Positions 44,720 through 53,179 of a DNA stretch of 64,000 nucleotides are shown in pieces; the first letter of the stretch is position 1; each line of letters opens with the position of its first letter. Under the pieces are notes generated by a model. The model saw nothing but the letters and a program-made list of their open reading frames with translations, was not told where the DNA came from and ran no database searches. The position numbers and the translations under genes are program-made. Origin of the DNA: Trinickia dinghuensis (GTDB lineage Bacteria; Pseudomonadota; Gammaproteobacteria; Burkholderiales; Burkholderiaceae); assembly GCF_003367175.1 (NCBI RefSeq), contig NZ_QRGA01000001.1, positions 434,001 through 498,000 of the forward strand, written 5' to 3'.

Positions 44720-46180
44720 TTGAAACCGACCATTGCCGCGGGAGCGATCCCGCCGGTGCAGACCGCATCGACACGAACGAGAACCCTGGCAGCCGACCAC
44801 GAACCCGCCGCTCGCGCAATCGTGGCCCGACTGGATCGGCTGCCCGCCACGCGCCATATCTGGAGCATCGTATTGCTGCTGTCGCTGGGCGGCTGCTTCG
44901 AGTTCTATGACCTATTCATGACCGGCTATATCGCGCCGGGCCTGATCGCAAGCGGACTGTTCGCCAAGGCCTCCACGTCGATCTTCGCGCTGAACAGCAT
45001 CGCTTCGTTCGTGGCGGCAACGTTCACGGGACTCTTTATCGGAACGTTGGGGCTCGGCTTTCTAGCCGACCGCTTCGGGCGTCGGCGCATTTTCGTCGTC
45101 GCCTTGCTCGCCTATACCGCGGCCAGCGTGTTGATGGCGTTCCAGCAAAGTGCGCTCGGCGTGAACGTGTTCCGCTTGCTCGCCGGCATCGGGCTCGGCG
45201 TCGAAATGGTGACGATCAATACCTATGTCGCCGAATTGATGCCGAAGAACTTAAGGGGCCGCGCGTTCGCGATCACTCAAATCGTGCCTTACTGCGCCGT
45301 GCCGGCAGTCGCGCTGATGTCGTGGTGGCTCGTGCCGATGCACCCGCTCGGCATCGACGGCTGGCGCTGGGTCGTGCTCGCGAGTGCAGCGGGCGCGGCA
45401 CTGGTCTGGCTGATTCGGCTCGGCATCCCCGAAAGCCCGCGTTGGCTGGTGACGCAAGGACGGCTAGACGAGGCAGCGCGCGTAACGGAAAAAATCGAGC
45501 GTATCGTCGCGCGTCAGCATGGCGGAGCATTGCCGGAGCCCGCGCCTCAAGAACACGCCGCGCCGACGATCGAGCGGCGCTTCCGCGACGTGTTGAAAGC
45601 GCCGTATCTGAACCGCACGGTCATGTTGTCGTTATTCAATGCGATCCAAGTGATCGGCTTTTACGGCTTCAGCAACTGGATTCCGTCGCTGCTGGCGAGC
45701 AAGGGCTTTGGCCTCGTCCATAGCCTGCAGTATTCGTTCATGATGTCCATCGCGTTGCCGTTCGGCCCGGCCCTCTTCTTCTACTTTGCCGACAAGGTCG
45801 AACGCAAATGGAGTCTCGTCGGCGCGGCGGGGGCCGCCGCCGCGTTCGGCCTGCTGTTCGCGAATCAGACCGGAGCGGCCGGGCTCATCGCCTTCGGGCT
45901 GTTCATGAACCTCTCGCTCACGATCATGAGCTACTCGTTCCAAACGTATCAGTCGGAGTTGTATCCGACCGAAATCCGCGCACGTGCTATCGGCTTCGTC
46001 TATTCGTGGAGCCGGCTCAGCGCGATCTTTTCAGGCTTCGTCGTCGCGTTCTTTCTGCGCGACTTCGGTGCGTCGGGCGTGTTCTACATGATCACCGGCT
46101 GCATGGTGCTCGTGATGCTGCTGATCGGCATCATGGGACCGTCGACGAAAGGCCTTGCGCTCGAAGACATCAATCGCTGA
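44720..46180 (+). CDS. MFS sugar/organic-acid transporter
   Basis: Twelve-helix carrier of 486 residues with a roughly 45-residue cytosolic N-terminal tail. The first helix has the motif GGCFEFYDLFMTGYIAPGL, and the loop after helix 2 GFLADRFGRRRIFV. It belongs to the sugar-porter/aromatic-acid:H+ symporter area. TTG 44720 is the start: AGGAGGAAG lies right in front and no ATG fits the site. It sits between the CoA-transferase and lyase genes and probably imports the cluster's substrate. Confidence 0.87.
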   Translation: MKPTIAAGAIPPVQTASTRTRTLAADHEPAARAIVARLDRLPATRHIWSIVLLLSLGGCFEFYDLFMTGYIAPGLIASGLFAKASTSIFALNSIASFVAATFTGLFIGTLGLGFLADRFGRRRIFVVALLAYTAASVLMAFQQSALGVNVFRLLAGIGLGVEMVTINTYVAELMPKNLRGRAFAITQIVPYCAVPAVALMSWWLVPMHPLGIDGWRWVVLASAAGAALVWLIRLGIPESPRWLVTQGRLDEAARVTEKIERIVARQHGGALPEPAPQEHAAPTIERRFRDVLKAPYLNRTVMLSLFNAIQVIGFYGFSNWIPSLLASKGFGLVHSLQYSFMMSIALPFGPALFFYFADKVERKWSLVGAAGAAAAFGLLFANQTGAAGLIAFGLFMNLSLTIMSYSFQTYQSELYPTEIRARAIGFVYSWSRLSAIFSGFVVAFFLRDFGASGVFYMITGCMVLVMLLIGIMGPSTKGLALEDINR

Positions 46181-46199
46181 CTGCAATTAGGAATCCTCT

Positions 46200-47036
46200 A
46201 TGACTCATACCGATGATTTCGGATCGCTCGCCGCCGACTATTGGCGCACCTCGATCGTCGACATCCACCCGGGCTCGATTCGCGTGCGCGGCTATCCGAT
46301 TCAGGAGCTGATCGGCGCAATCAGCTTCCCGCAAATGATCTGGCTGATGCTGCGCGGCGAGTTGCCTTCGCCGGGACAGGCGCGCCTATTGGAGGCGGCG
46401 CTCGTCGCTTCCGTCGATCACGGCCCGCACGCGCCGTCGATCGCCATTTCCCGCATGGCCGTCAGTTGCGGCTTGCCGTTGAACGGCGCAATGGCTTCGG
46501 CACTCAATACGCTCGACGATGTCCATGGCGGCGCCGGACAGCAAGCGGTCGAACTCTTTCATGCGATCGAACGCGAGCAAGCGCAAGGGGCGACGCTCGA
46601 GGCCGCCGTCGAACAATCGATCGATGCGTTCATCGCCGAAAACGGCAAGTACCTGCCTGGTTTCGGACATCGATTCCATCCCGTCGATCCGCGCGCGGGC
46701 CGGCTGCTGGCGATGGTCGACGAAGCCGCGGCCGAGCGCGTCGTGCCCGGACACTATGCCGCGATCGCACGCGGCATCGAGGCCTTGTTGAAAACGCGCA
46801 AAGGCCGCTCGATTCCGATGAACATCGACGGCGCAACGGCGGTCATCTATGCCGAACTCGGCTTCGAGCCCGAACTCGCGCGCGGCGTATTCTGCCTTTC
46901 GCGCGCGGTCGGCATTCTGTCGCATGCGTGGGAGCAGAAAGGGCGAGCCGAACGCAACAAAGGCCCGATGCCGCGTCAAATGCCCTATCGATATACGGGC
47001 AAGGCCGAGCGTCATTACCCCGGAGACGATCAATGA
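46200..47036 (+). CDS. Citryl-CoA lyase-like protein (citrate synthase superfamily)
   Basis: Compact citrate-synthase-fold protein of 278 residues, far shorter than citrate synthase (about 430). It matches the lyase domain of ATP-citrate lyase in style. All catalytic residues are present: H74 (VDHGPHAP), H109 (DDVHGGAG), H157 (GFGHRFHPVDPRA) and D210 (MNIDGATA). It should cleave a citryl-CoA-like ester, such as citryl-CoA or citramalyl-CoA, to acetyl-CoA and a keto acid. Paired with the type III CoA-transferase it makes a stand-alone two-step cleavage route. Its stop overlaps the lactonase start by 4 bases. Confidence 0.85.
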   Translation: MTHTDDFGSLAADYWRTSIVDIHPGSIRVRGYPIQELIGAISFPQMIWLMLRGELPSPGQARLLEAALVASVDHGPHAPSIAISRMAVSCGLPLNGAMASALNTLDDVHGGAGQQAVELFHAIEREQAQGATLEAAVEQSIDAFIAENGKYLPGFGHRFHPVDPRAGRLLAMVDEAAAERVVPGHYAAIARGIEALLKTRKGRSIPMNIDGATAVIYAELGFEPELARGVFCLSRAVGILSHAWEQKGRAERNKGPMPRQMPYRYTGKAERHYPGDDQ

Positions 47037-47941
47037 GCTGGCACCCTACACCGCGGCTCATCGGAACGACCGTCCACACGGGGATGCCCGACGCATTGCG
47101 CAAGCACGGTGTCGTCACGGATTGGTCGCGCGCCAACAAGGGCGGCGAGGCGATCGACTGCTTCATCGAAGGACCGTGCTTCGATCCCGAGGGCAATCTC
47201 TATGTCGTGGATATTCCGCATGGGCGAATCTTTCAAATTTCGCCGTCGCTCGAATGGCGCGAGATCGTGAATTACGATGGCGAACCCAACGGTCTAGCCT
47301 GGCATCCGGAACATCGCCTCATCATCGCCGATTACAAGAACGGCGTGATGAAACTCGATCCGGCACGCGGCGAAGCGCAGCCATTGCTCACGCGGCGCAA
47401 CAGCGAGCGCTTCAAGGGCATCAACGATCTCATCGTGGCCCGCAACGGCGATATCTATTTCACGGATCAAGGGCAGACGGGTCTGCACGATCCGACGGGC
47501 CGGGTCTTTCGCTTGACGGCGGCAGGCCGCCTCGATTGCCTGATCGACAACGGCCCCAGTCCGAACGGTCTCGTGCTCGATGCGAAGGAAAAGGTGCTGT
47601 TCGTCGCGATGACGCGCGACAACTCGATATGGCGCATGCCGCTGCTGCCCGACGGCAGCACGAGCAAGGTCGGGCGCTTCGCTCAGTTTTACGGCACCAG
47701 CGGCCCGGACGGCTTGACGATGGACACCCAGGGCAACTTGTTCGTCGCTCATGCGTCCCTTGGCGCCGTCTTCGTGCTCAACGCGCACGGCGAAGGCATC
47801 GCGAAGATCGAATCGTGCGCGGGCCGCACGATCACCAACGTCACCTTCGGCGGCCCGCAAGGGCAAACGCTTTTCATCACCGATTCGAGTACCGGGGCGG
47901 TATTGCGCACCGATTGGAGCGAGCCGGGCATCGCGAAGTAA
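47033..47941 (+). CDS. SMP-30/gluconolactonase/LRE-family lactonase
   Basis: Six-bladed propeller hydrolase of 302 residues. Metal ligands are in place: E46 (IEGPCFDPEGN), Asn in EPNGLAW, Asn in SPNGLVLD, and Asp in SGPDGLTMD. The family opens sugar lactones and other cyclic esters. It is coupled to the lyase gene (ATGA overlap), so the pathway probably starts from, or passes through, a lactone of the hydroxy acid that is later converted to its CoA ester. No signal peptide; cytoplasmic. The frame is also open far upstream, through the lyase gene, by chance. Confidence 0.88.
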   Translation: MSWHPTPRLIGTTVHTGMPDALRKHGVVTDWSRANKGGEAIDCFIEGPCFDPEGNLYVVDIPHGRIFQISPSLEWREIVNYDGEPNGLAWHPEHRLIIADYKNGVMKLDPARGEAQPLLTRRNSERFKGINDLIVARNGDIYFTDQGQTGLHDPTGRVFRLTAAGRLDCLIDNGPSPNGLVLDAKEKVLFVAMTRDNSIWRMPLLPDGSTSKVGRFAQFYGTSGPDGLTMDTQGNLFVAHASLGAVFVLNAHGEGIAKIESCAGRTITNVTFGGPQGQTLFITDSSTGAVLRTDWSEPGIAK

Positions 47942-47946
47942 AATGA

Positions 47947-47974
47947 CGCTCCGTCAGGCATAACGCCCGGAGCG
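47947..47974 (+). terminator. Stem-loop after the lactonase gene
   Basis: CGCTCCG / CGGAGCG, a perfect 7-bp stem with a 14-base loop, lies just past the lactonase stop (tail of the catabolic operon). It lacks a U tract, so it may only attenuate transcription into the IclR gene. Confidence 0.35.
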
Positions 47975-48048
47975 CGAGGTAGGCAATGCGCGCCGCGCGG
48001 CCGGGTTCGCCCGGGTTGTGCCGCGCCATTTCCGACTTCCCGCTATCC

Positions 48049-48834
48049 ATGGCTGCTTCTTCGAATCGCCCCTCCGCCGATGCCGTTGCCGCGCCGTCGA
48101 CATCGCCCGATGGCGTTGCCGCGCTCGATCGCGCCTTCGCGATCCTGTTCGCGTTCCGCCCCGACGACAAGGGGCTGTCGCTCGCGGAGCTCGCGACACG
48201 CACGGGGCTCTATAAAAGCACGATCCTGCGGTTGATCGCGTCGCTCACCCATCATCGCATGCTGCTGCGCTCCGACGACGGCCGCTATTTCGTCGGCCCC
48301 GGCGCATTGCAACTCGGTGCGCTCTTTCAACGCGGCCTTCAACTGGGCGACGTGATCTTGCCGTTGATGCGCGGGTTGCGCGACGAAAGCGGCGAAAGCA
48401 TTTCGTTCTACGTCAGGCAGCAGAACCTGCGCGTGTGCCTGCATCGGGTGGATTCGACGCATGCGGTTCGCGACCATGTCCGCGAGGGCGACGTGCTGCC
48501 GATGGACAAAGGATCGGGTGGCCGCGTACTGACCGCATTCGGAGGCGCGCACGGCCAACTTTATGAAACGATCAGACGGGAAGGCTACTACCTCTCGATC
48601 GGCGAGCGCGATGCGGAAACGGCCGGGATTTCGACGCCGGTGTTTTCAGCAGGGCAACCGCTCGCTGGCGTGCTGACGCTCGCGGGACCGCGCTCGCGGG
48701 TCGACGAGGTGTTGTTGAGGCGGATGCGCCGGCCGATGGTCGAGACGTCGATTCGCGCGAGCGAATTGCTCGGGGGCGACGCGGCACCGCTACGTGCCGC
48801 GCTCGCCATACTCGATACGGGGAAAGGGCGCTAG
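48049..48834 (+). CDS. IclR-family transcriptional regulator
   Basis: Regulator of 261 residues: an N-terminal winged HTH (SLAELATRTGLYKSTILRLIASL, about residues 44-66) and a C-terminal IclR effector domain (SGESISFYVRQQNLRVCLHR; GSGGRVLTAF). ATG 48049 begins a Ala/Ser/Pro-rich tail; a longer frame from 47986 is possible. It ends the CoA-transferase/lyase/lactonase cluster and is the obvious candidate to bind the AGAAC repeats at 43406-43432. Inducer unknown. Confidence 0.87.
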   Translation: MAASSNRPSADAVAAPSTSPDGVAALDRAFAILFAFRPDDKGLSLAELATRTGLYKSTILRLIASLTHHRMLLRSDDGRYFVGPGALQLGALFQRGLQLGDVILPLMRGLRDESGESISFYVRQQNLRVCLHRVDSTHAVRDHVREGDVLPMDKGSGGRVLTAFGGAHGQLYETIRREGYYLSIGERDAETAGISTPVFSAGQPLAGVLTLAGPRSRVDEVLLRRMRRPMVETSIRASELLGGDAAPLRAALAILDTGKGR

Positions 48835-48898
48835 GTGGCAATAAAGGCGATATCGCCGATCCGCGCCCCCACACCCGCCTGCGGATAGAACTTCAGCG

Positions 48899-49990
48899 CT
48901 ATTTGATCGACTGAATCTGCGCCTGACTCAACTCCCAGATGTGCGGCGGCAGCGGAATGAAGTGCGCCGCCGTCAGCCAAGCCGCGTTATCTTCGGATGG
49001 CACGATCGTCCAGAGCAGGAAGCGGCGGATCGCAGCGGCCATTGCGGGATCGTGCTGTTTCGTCGACACCACCGCGTACTCGTAATTCACGAGCGGATAG
49101 GAGCCGCTCGCGGGCGCGAACACCAGCGTCAAGCGCTCGTCGGACGGCGTGCGGGCGCCAAGCGAAGCCGCACCCGCCATGATCGAATCGGTCGTAGGGA
49201 GAACGAATTCGCCTGCCCCGTTCTTCAAGGCCACCGTCCCGATCTTCGCTTGGGCGACGCTGTCGCGATAGCTGACCCCGACATAGCCGATCGAATACGC
49301 CGTCGACGCAATCGCCTTCACCATCCCCGCATTGCCTACTGCGGTCGTGCTGCCGGGCACGCTGGGCCACGAGATCGTCGTGCCGTATCCATGATCGCTT
49401 TCCCACGAAGGGGTCGAGAACGTCAGGAACTGTGTGAAGACGAAGGTATCGCCGGACCCTTCCGCGCGCCGGATCGGCACGATCGCGTGATGCGGCAGCG
49501 ACACGCCAGGATTGAGCGCCGCGATTTGCGGCGCATCCCAAGAGCGCACGGCCCCCGAATACATTCCGGCGAGCGTCGGACCATCGAGCTTCAGATGAAG
49601 CGCGTTCAAGCCCGGGACGTTGTAATTGATCGTTTGGGCGGCGATCGCCAACGGCACGTTGATGATCTGCGGATGTTGCCGAATGTCCGCATCCGACATA
49701 TAGGCATCCGAAGCACCGATATTCACGGCCCCCGCGATCACTTGCTGAATGCCCGCCTCGGAACCGGTGGCGCCGAGATTGACGTGCACCCCGGGATGCG
49801 ACTTCGTATATTGCGCAACCCACGTCGTGAACATCGGATACAAGAGCGTCGAGCCCGTCTCGTTGAGCGTCGTCTCTTGCGCGAAGCCGGACACACTAGT
49901 CAGCATGGCTAGCGCAGCCATGCCGAGCGTCGCCCCTGCGAACTTGCGCCAACGTAGCCGGGAAGCCCGGCTTTCGTGCGGGTAAGCCAT
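48899..49990 (-). CDS. Orphan PstS-like phosphate-binding protein
   Basis: Periplasmic protein of 363 residues with a signal peptide (ATLGMAALAMLTSVSGFAQ). Its ligand loops match PstS: GSTLLYPMF, TGSEAGIQQV, GASDAYMSD and RRAEGSGDTFVF. The normal GSG-T arrangement in the last loop has Glu and Asp changes. No pstC, pstA or pstB gene is nearby, so it may be a DING-like, signalling or scavenging protein rather than a transporter part. ATG 49990 has GGAG 6 bases upstream; ATG 50002 does not. It follows an MFS gene on the same strand. Confidence 0.85.
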   Translation of the reverse strand: MAYPHESRASRLRWRKFAGATLGMAALAMLTSVSGFAQETTLNETGSTLLYPMFTTWVAQYTKSHPGVHVNLGATGSEAGIQQVIAGAVNIGASDAYMSDADIRQHPQIINVPLAIAAQTINYNVPGLNALHLKLDGPTLAGMYSGAVRSWDAPQIAALNPGVSLPHHAIVPIRRAEGSGDTFVFTQFLTFSTPSWESDHGYGTTISWPSVPGSTTAVGNAGMVKAIASTAYSIGYVGVSYRDSVAQAKIGTVALKNGAGEFVLPTTDSIMAGAASLGARTPSDERLTLVFAPASGSYPLVNYEYAVVSTKQHDPAMAAAIRRFLLWTIVPSEDNAAWLTAAHFIPLPPHIWELSQAQIQSIK

Positions 49991-50080
49991 GCGAGTCTCC
50001 ATCCCCTTTGGGGAAACCGTTGCTTCGATTGCGTACCTGAGTGTCCACGCACCCGTGTACCTGACGGCGAGCGCCGACGC

Positions 50081-51568
50081 TCACCGGCCGATCTCGTCCA
50101 GGTTCACGCCATTGGTTTCGATACGGAACATCCAGGTCACGACCGCGCCGAGGATCGACGTGGCCGCGAGGATATAAAGCAGCGGGCCGGTACCGATGCT
50201 GACAAGCAGGATCGGGAATAAAAACGCGGTGGCGACCGCGCCGATCTTGCCCACCGCCGCCGCGAATCCGGCGCCCGCCCCGCGGATCGCGGTCGGGAAG
50301 ACCTCCCCGGCAATCAGGTAGGTCTGCGCGTTCGGCCCGAGGTTGGTCATGAAGTTGAAGAGCATGAAGCCCACGAAGATCACAGCGGTTTTCGCGGTGC
50401 CGTCCAGGCTGCCGGAGACCGACGCGATCAGCAGCCCGGCAGCACAGCCCACGAACCCGATCACCTGCAGCCAGATCCGCCCGAACTTATCCGCCAACGC
50501 GACCGCGAAGAGGATGCCGACGATCAGCAACGCCGTGATCAGCGCGGCGCCTTTCGCGGCCAGGATGTCGTTCAGAATCAGATCGGAGATGCTGCGCACG
50601 TGATCCGCCTTGGCGCCGAACGCCGTGGCGAGAATCGTCGGCGTGAAGATGCCGATCCCATACGTACCCAGATCCTGCAGGAACCAGGGGACCGAAGCGA
50701 AGATCGTCGCACGCAGGTTTTTCCGTTCGAACAGCGCGAGAAAGCCGCCCTTCTGGTGCTCGCCTTTGCCGACCACGACGAATTCGCGTGCCAGCACGAT
50801 CTCGGCCGGGTACTGCGGGGAACGAACCAGCAGCCGGCGCGCGGCCAGCTCCGCGCGGTCGGTCGCGCCGCGCACGTGCAGCCAGTTCGGGCTTTCCGTA
50901 ATGAAGAAGCGCCCGATGGTGACCAGCAATGCCGGGAAAATCGCCGTGCCGTACATCCAGCGCCACGCGTCGAGCGTCGGCACCGTCGACAGCACCAGAA
51001 AACCGACCCCGGTTCCCGCCAGCGCGCCCACGGCCTGAAACGCGAACGCCGCCAGCACCAGCTTGCCCCGGCTCGTGCTCGGAATGCTTTCGGAGATGAT
51101 CATGTGGGCGGTCGGATAGTCGCAGCCGAGCGCCACGCCCAAACCGAACAGGCACACCACGAGCGAGACGAAATTGGTGCAGAACACCAGCAGCACGAGA
51201 AACGCGACGAAGATGATCATCTCGACGATGAACATCCGTTTGCGCCCGAAGTGATCGGACATGCCGCCCAAGCCCACCGCGCCGACGAGAATGCCGCAAA
51301 GGCTCGCGGCGCTGATGAAACCGTTCTGTGCCGCCCCGATGCCGAACTCGCGCGAGATCAGCGGCAATGCCACCCCTGTCATGAAGACGACGAAGCCCTC
51401 GAAGAACTTACCGGCTGCCGCGAGCGACCAGATGCGCCACTGCATACCCGTCATCGGGATGGAGGGAAGCCGCGTACCGTCCGGCCACATCGGCCGCTCG
51501 TCGATGTAATCCTGAACCGACCTGAGCGCCGCTTTCTCCAAGTCGTCCGTCGCCGCCATTTCGTGCAT
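50081..51568 (-). CDS. MFS transporter (sugar/phosphate porter-like)
   Basis: Carrier of 495 residues with a roughly 45-residue cytosolic N-terminus, then twelve helices. Motifs: GKFFEGFVVFMTGVALPLI in helix 1, GGMSDHFGRKRMFIVEM after helix 2 and FITESPNWLHVRG before the central loop. It belongs to the sugar-porter-like group that also includes phosphate:H+ symporters. An adjacent PstS-like gene on the same strand (90 bp) makes phosphate a tempting substrate, but this is not shown by the sequence. ATG 51568 follows AGGAGG. Confidence 0.82.
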   Translation of the reverse strand: MHEMAATDDLEKAALRSVQDYIDERPMWPDGTRLPSIPMTGMQWRIWSLAAAGKFFEGFVVFMTGVALPLISREFGIGAAQNGFISAASLCGILVGAVGLGGMSDHFGRKRMFIVEMIIFVAFLVLLVFCTNFVSLVVCLFGLGVALGCDYPTAHMIISESIPSTSRGKLVLAAFAFQAVGALAGTGVGFLVLSTVPTLDAWRWMYGTAIFPALLVTIGRFFITESPNWLHVRGATDRAELAARRLLVRSPQYPAEIVLAREFVVVGKGEHQKGGFLALFERKNLRATIFASVPWFLQDLGTYGIGIFTPTILATAFGAKADHVRSISDLILNDILAAKGAALITALLIVGILFAVALADKFGRIWLQVIGFVGCAAGLLIASVSGSLDGTAKTAVIFVGFMLFNFMTNLGPNAQTYLIAGEVFPTAIRGAGAGFAAAVGKIGAVATAFLFPILLVSIGTGPLLYILAATSILGAVVTWMFRIETNGVNLDEIGR

Positions 51569-51699
51569 GCGAAACCTCCTCGTCAGGTGATGGCCGCTGC
51601 CCCGGCCCTCTTTGTGACGGGATGGTGTCGCTGGACGATGTCGCGCGGATGACAGGGCCTCAGGAAGTCGTTTCGTTCCTGCCAGCCCGGTCGCCTATC

Positions 51700-52317
51700 T
51701 CACGCGGCCCTGCGCGCCTCGGCGATCCGTTGCGGCGCCTCAGGCCGTGCATACAGGCGTTCGAGGTACGCCTTCAAACGCGGAAACGTGTCGACCAAGC
51801 CTTTCTCATTGGCCCAATCGATCAGATAGACCGTTACGCAGTCGGCGGCCGTCAGCTTGTCGCCTACGATGAACTGGCGCCCATCGAGATGTTCCTCGAG
51901 AATCGCCGCCATGCTGCGGAAATCGGCTTGCGCGAGTTCGATGTCGGCCGGAAGACGCTTGTCGGGCGGGTAGAGGAATGAGTGCCGGGTGATTCTCCAG
52001 AGCGGCTGTTCGAGTTCCGTCACCGCGAACATGATCCAGCGGTAGACCTGCGCACGCTCCTCGAGACCGGCGGGCATCAATGCCTTCTCCGGATATTTTT
52101 CCGCGAGGTACAGCACGATCGCCGCCGATTCCGGAATGACGCGGTCGCCGTCGATCAGCACGGGGACCTTTCCTGCCGGATTGATACGGAGGAATTCGGG
52201 CCGACTATGCTCGCCTTCGAGCAGGTTGACCGAGACAAATTCAAAATCGGCGTCGACTTCCTTCAGCCCCCAAAGCGCGCGCTGCGAACGGGTTCCAGCA
52301 AATCCGTATAGCTTCAT
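51700..52317 (-). CDS. Glutathione S-transferase
   Basis: GST of 205 residues: an N-terminal thioredoxin-like domain (MKLYGFAGTRSQRALWGL, with NPAGKVPVLI and the glutathione-binding ESAAIVLYLAEKYP) and an all-helical C-terminal domain (TAADCVTVYLIDWA). It conjugates or reduces electrophiles with glutathione. It is divergent from a MarR-type gene; the shared 174 bp contain overlapping promoters and a palindrome, so it is probably induced when a phenolic or electrophile releases MarR. Confidence 0.92.
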   Translation of the reverse strand: MKLYGFAGTRSQRALWGLKEVDADFEFVSVNLLEGEHSRPEFLRINPAGKVPVLIDGDRVIPESAAIVLYLAEKYPEKALMPAGLEERAQVYRWIMFAVTELEQPLWRITRHSFLYPPDKRLPADIELAQADFRSMAAILEEHLDGRQFIVGDKLTAADCVTVYLIDWANEKGLVDTFPRLKAYLERLYARPEAPQRIAEARRAA

Positions 52318-52456
52318 GACGATCCTCCGAGTACGTGATACGTGAATACGTAGAAGAAATCTCTCGCTTGTTCGACGGCTACCGCATCGGCGCCTCGTGG
52401 TACCCGCAGTCTCGTTCGTTCGAACCAAAGCGAGAACTAGAGTCAAGCGCCGGTCC

Positions 52457-52490
52457 TTGACAATATAGGTTGATACCAACATAATTGCAA
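52457..52490. promoter_or_regulatory. Overlapping divergent promoters with MarR operator
   Basis: Plus strand, to marR: -35 TTGACA (52457-52462), 17 bp, -10 CATAAT (52480-52485). Minus strand, to the GST gene: -35 TTGCAA (52485-52490), 17 bp, -10 TATATT (52462-52467). Between them lies the inverted repeat TAnGTTG-N4-CAACnTA (52466-52483), covering both core promoters. One bound dimer would shut both genes. Confidence 0.75.
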
Positions 52491-52491
52491 C

Positions 52492-52938
52492 ATGGCACGC
52501 GTGAAGAATCTCCCTTTCGAAACGACGTTGATGGTGCGCGATTGCTGCCTGTGTCTTCATATGCAACGGGCGGCACGAAACCTTGCGCGAATTTTCGACG
52601 ATGTCTTACGCCCGCTCGATCTCACGAACGGGCAGTTTTCGCTGCTGATGTCGCTGAACCGGCCGCATCCCCCGGCAATGAAGGACGTGTCGTCGCTGCT
52701 CGCGATGGATCGCACCACGCTGACGGCCGCCCTCAAACCGCTCGAGCGGCGAGGTTTGGTCTTGATCGAGCAGGATCCGAACGACAAGCGCAGCCGCTTG
52801 CTCAGCCTGACGCCCGCCGGTCATCGATTGCTGGCCGAAGCATTCCCGTTGTGGCAGCAGACACATGCGGAAATCGAAAAACCGTTCGCCCCGGGCGAGA
52901 TCGACCGGTTGCGCGATCAGTTGCGCGCGCTGTCGTAA
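52492..52938 (+). CDS. MarR-family transcriptional regulator
   Basis: Regulator of 148 residues with a central winged HTH (MKDVSSLLAMDRTTLTAALKPLERRGLV) and the DPNDKRSRLLSLTPAG wing. The N-terminal segment has two Cys (DCCLCLH), a possible redox sensor. It is divergent from a GST gene and its own promoter carries the likely operator, so autorepression plus control of GST is expected. The predicted transcript starts almost at the ATG (52492), giving a very short leader. Confidence 0.9.
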   Translation: MARVKNLPFETTLMVRDCCLCLHMQRAARNLARIFDDVLRPLDLTNGQFSLLMSLNRPHPPAMKDVSSLLAMDRTTLTAALKPLERRGLVLIEQDPNDKRSRLLSLTPAGHRLLAEAFPLWQQTHAEIEKPFAPGEIDRLRDQLRALS

Positions 52939-53179
52939 CCGGTAACCGCACGCGAGCGGCAAAGCCTAACCGCCCCCTACTTCAACTAGACACATATCCG
53001 AGTGCGCACCGAAAGGCCCGAGGCCCGAGGCTCGCGGCGCCGCCGGGCAAGGATGTTGCGGCAATCAAATGAATTTCGGCGTGTCGCCGCTTTCGCGTAA
53101 ACTGCCGCAGGTCCCCGTTCGCTGTTGCGTCTATCCGTGGCGACGGTCGAAGCTCCCATCATGGAAGGAGACGTCGCGC

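Noticed and set aside
46241-47941. A 566-residue frame that would fuse a long N-terminal part to the lactonase
   Set aside because: The first 260 residues overlap the lyase gene out of frame and are Arg-rich; the lactonase has a proper ATG at 47033 in an ATGA overlap.
48846-48857. Perfect 12-bp palindrome GGCGATATCGCC between convergent genes
   Set aside because: It is between two gene ends with no promoter nearby and no U tract; probably chance in G+C-rich DNA.
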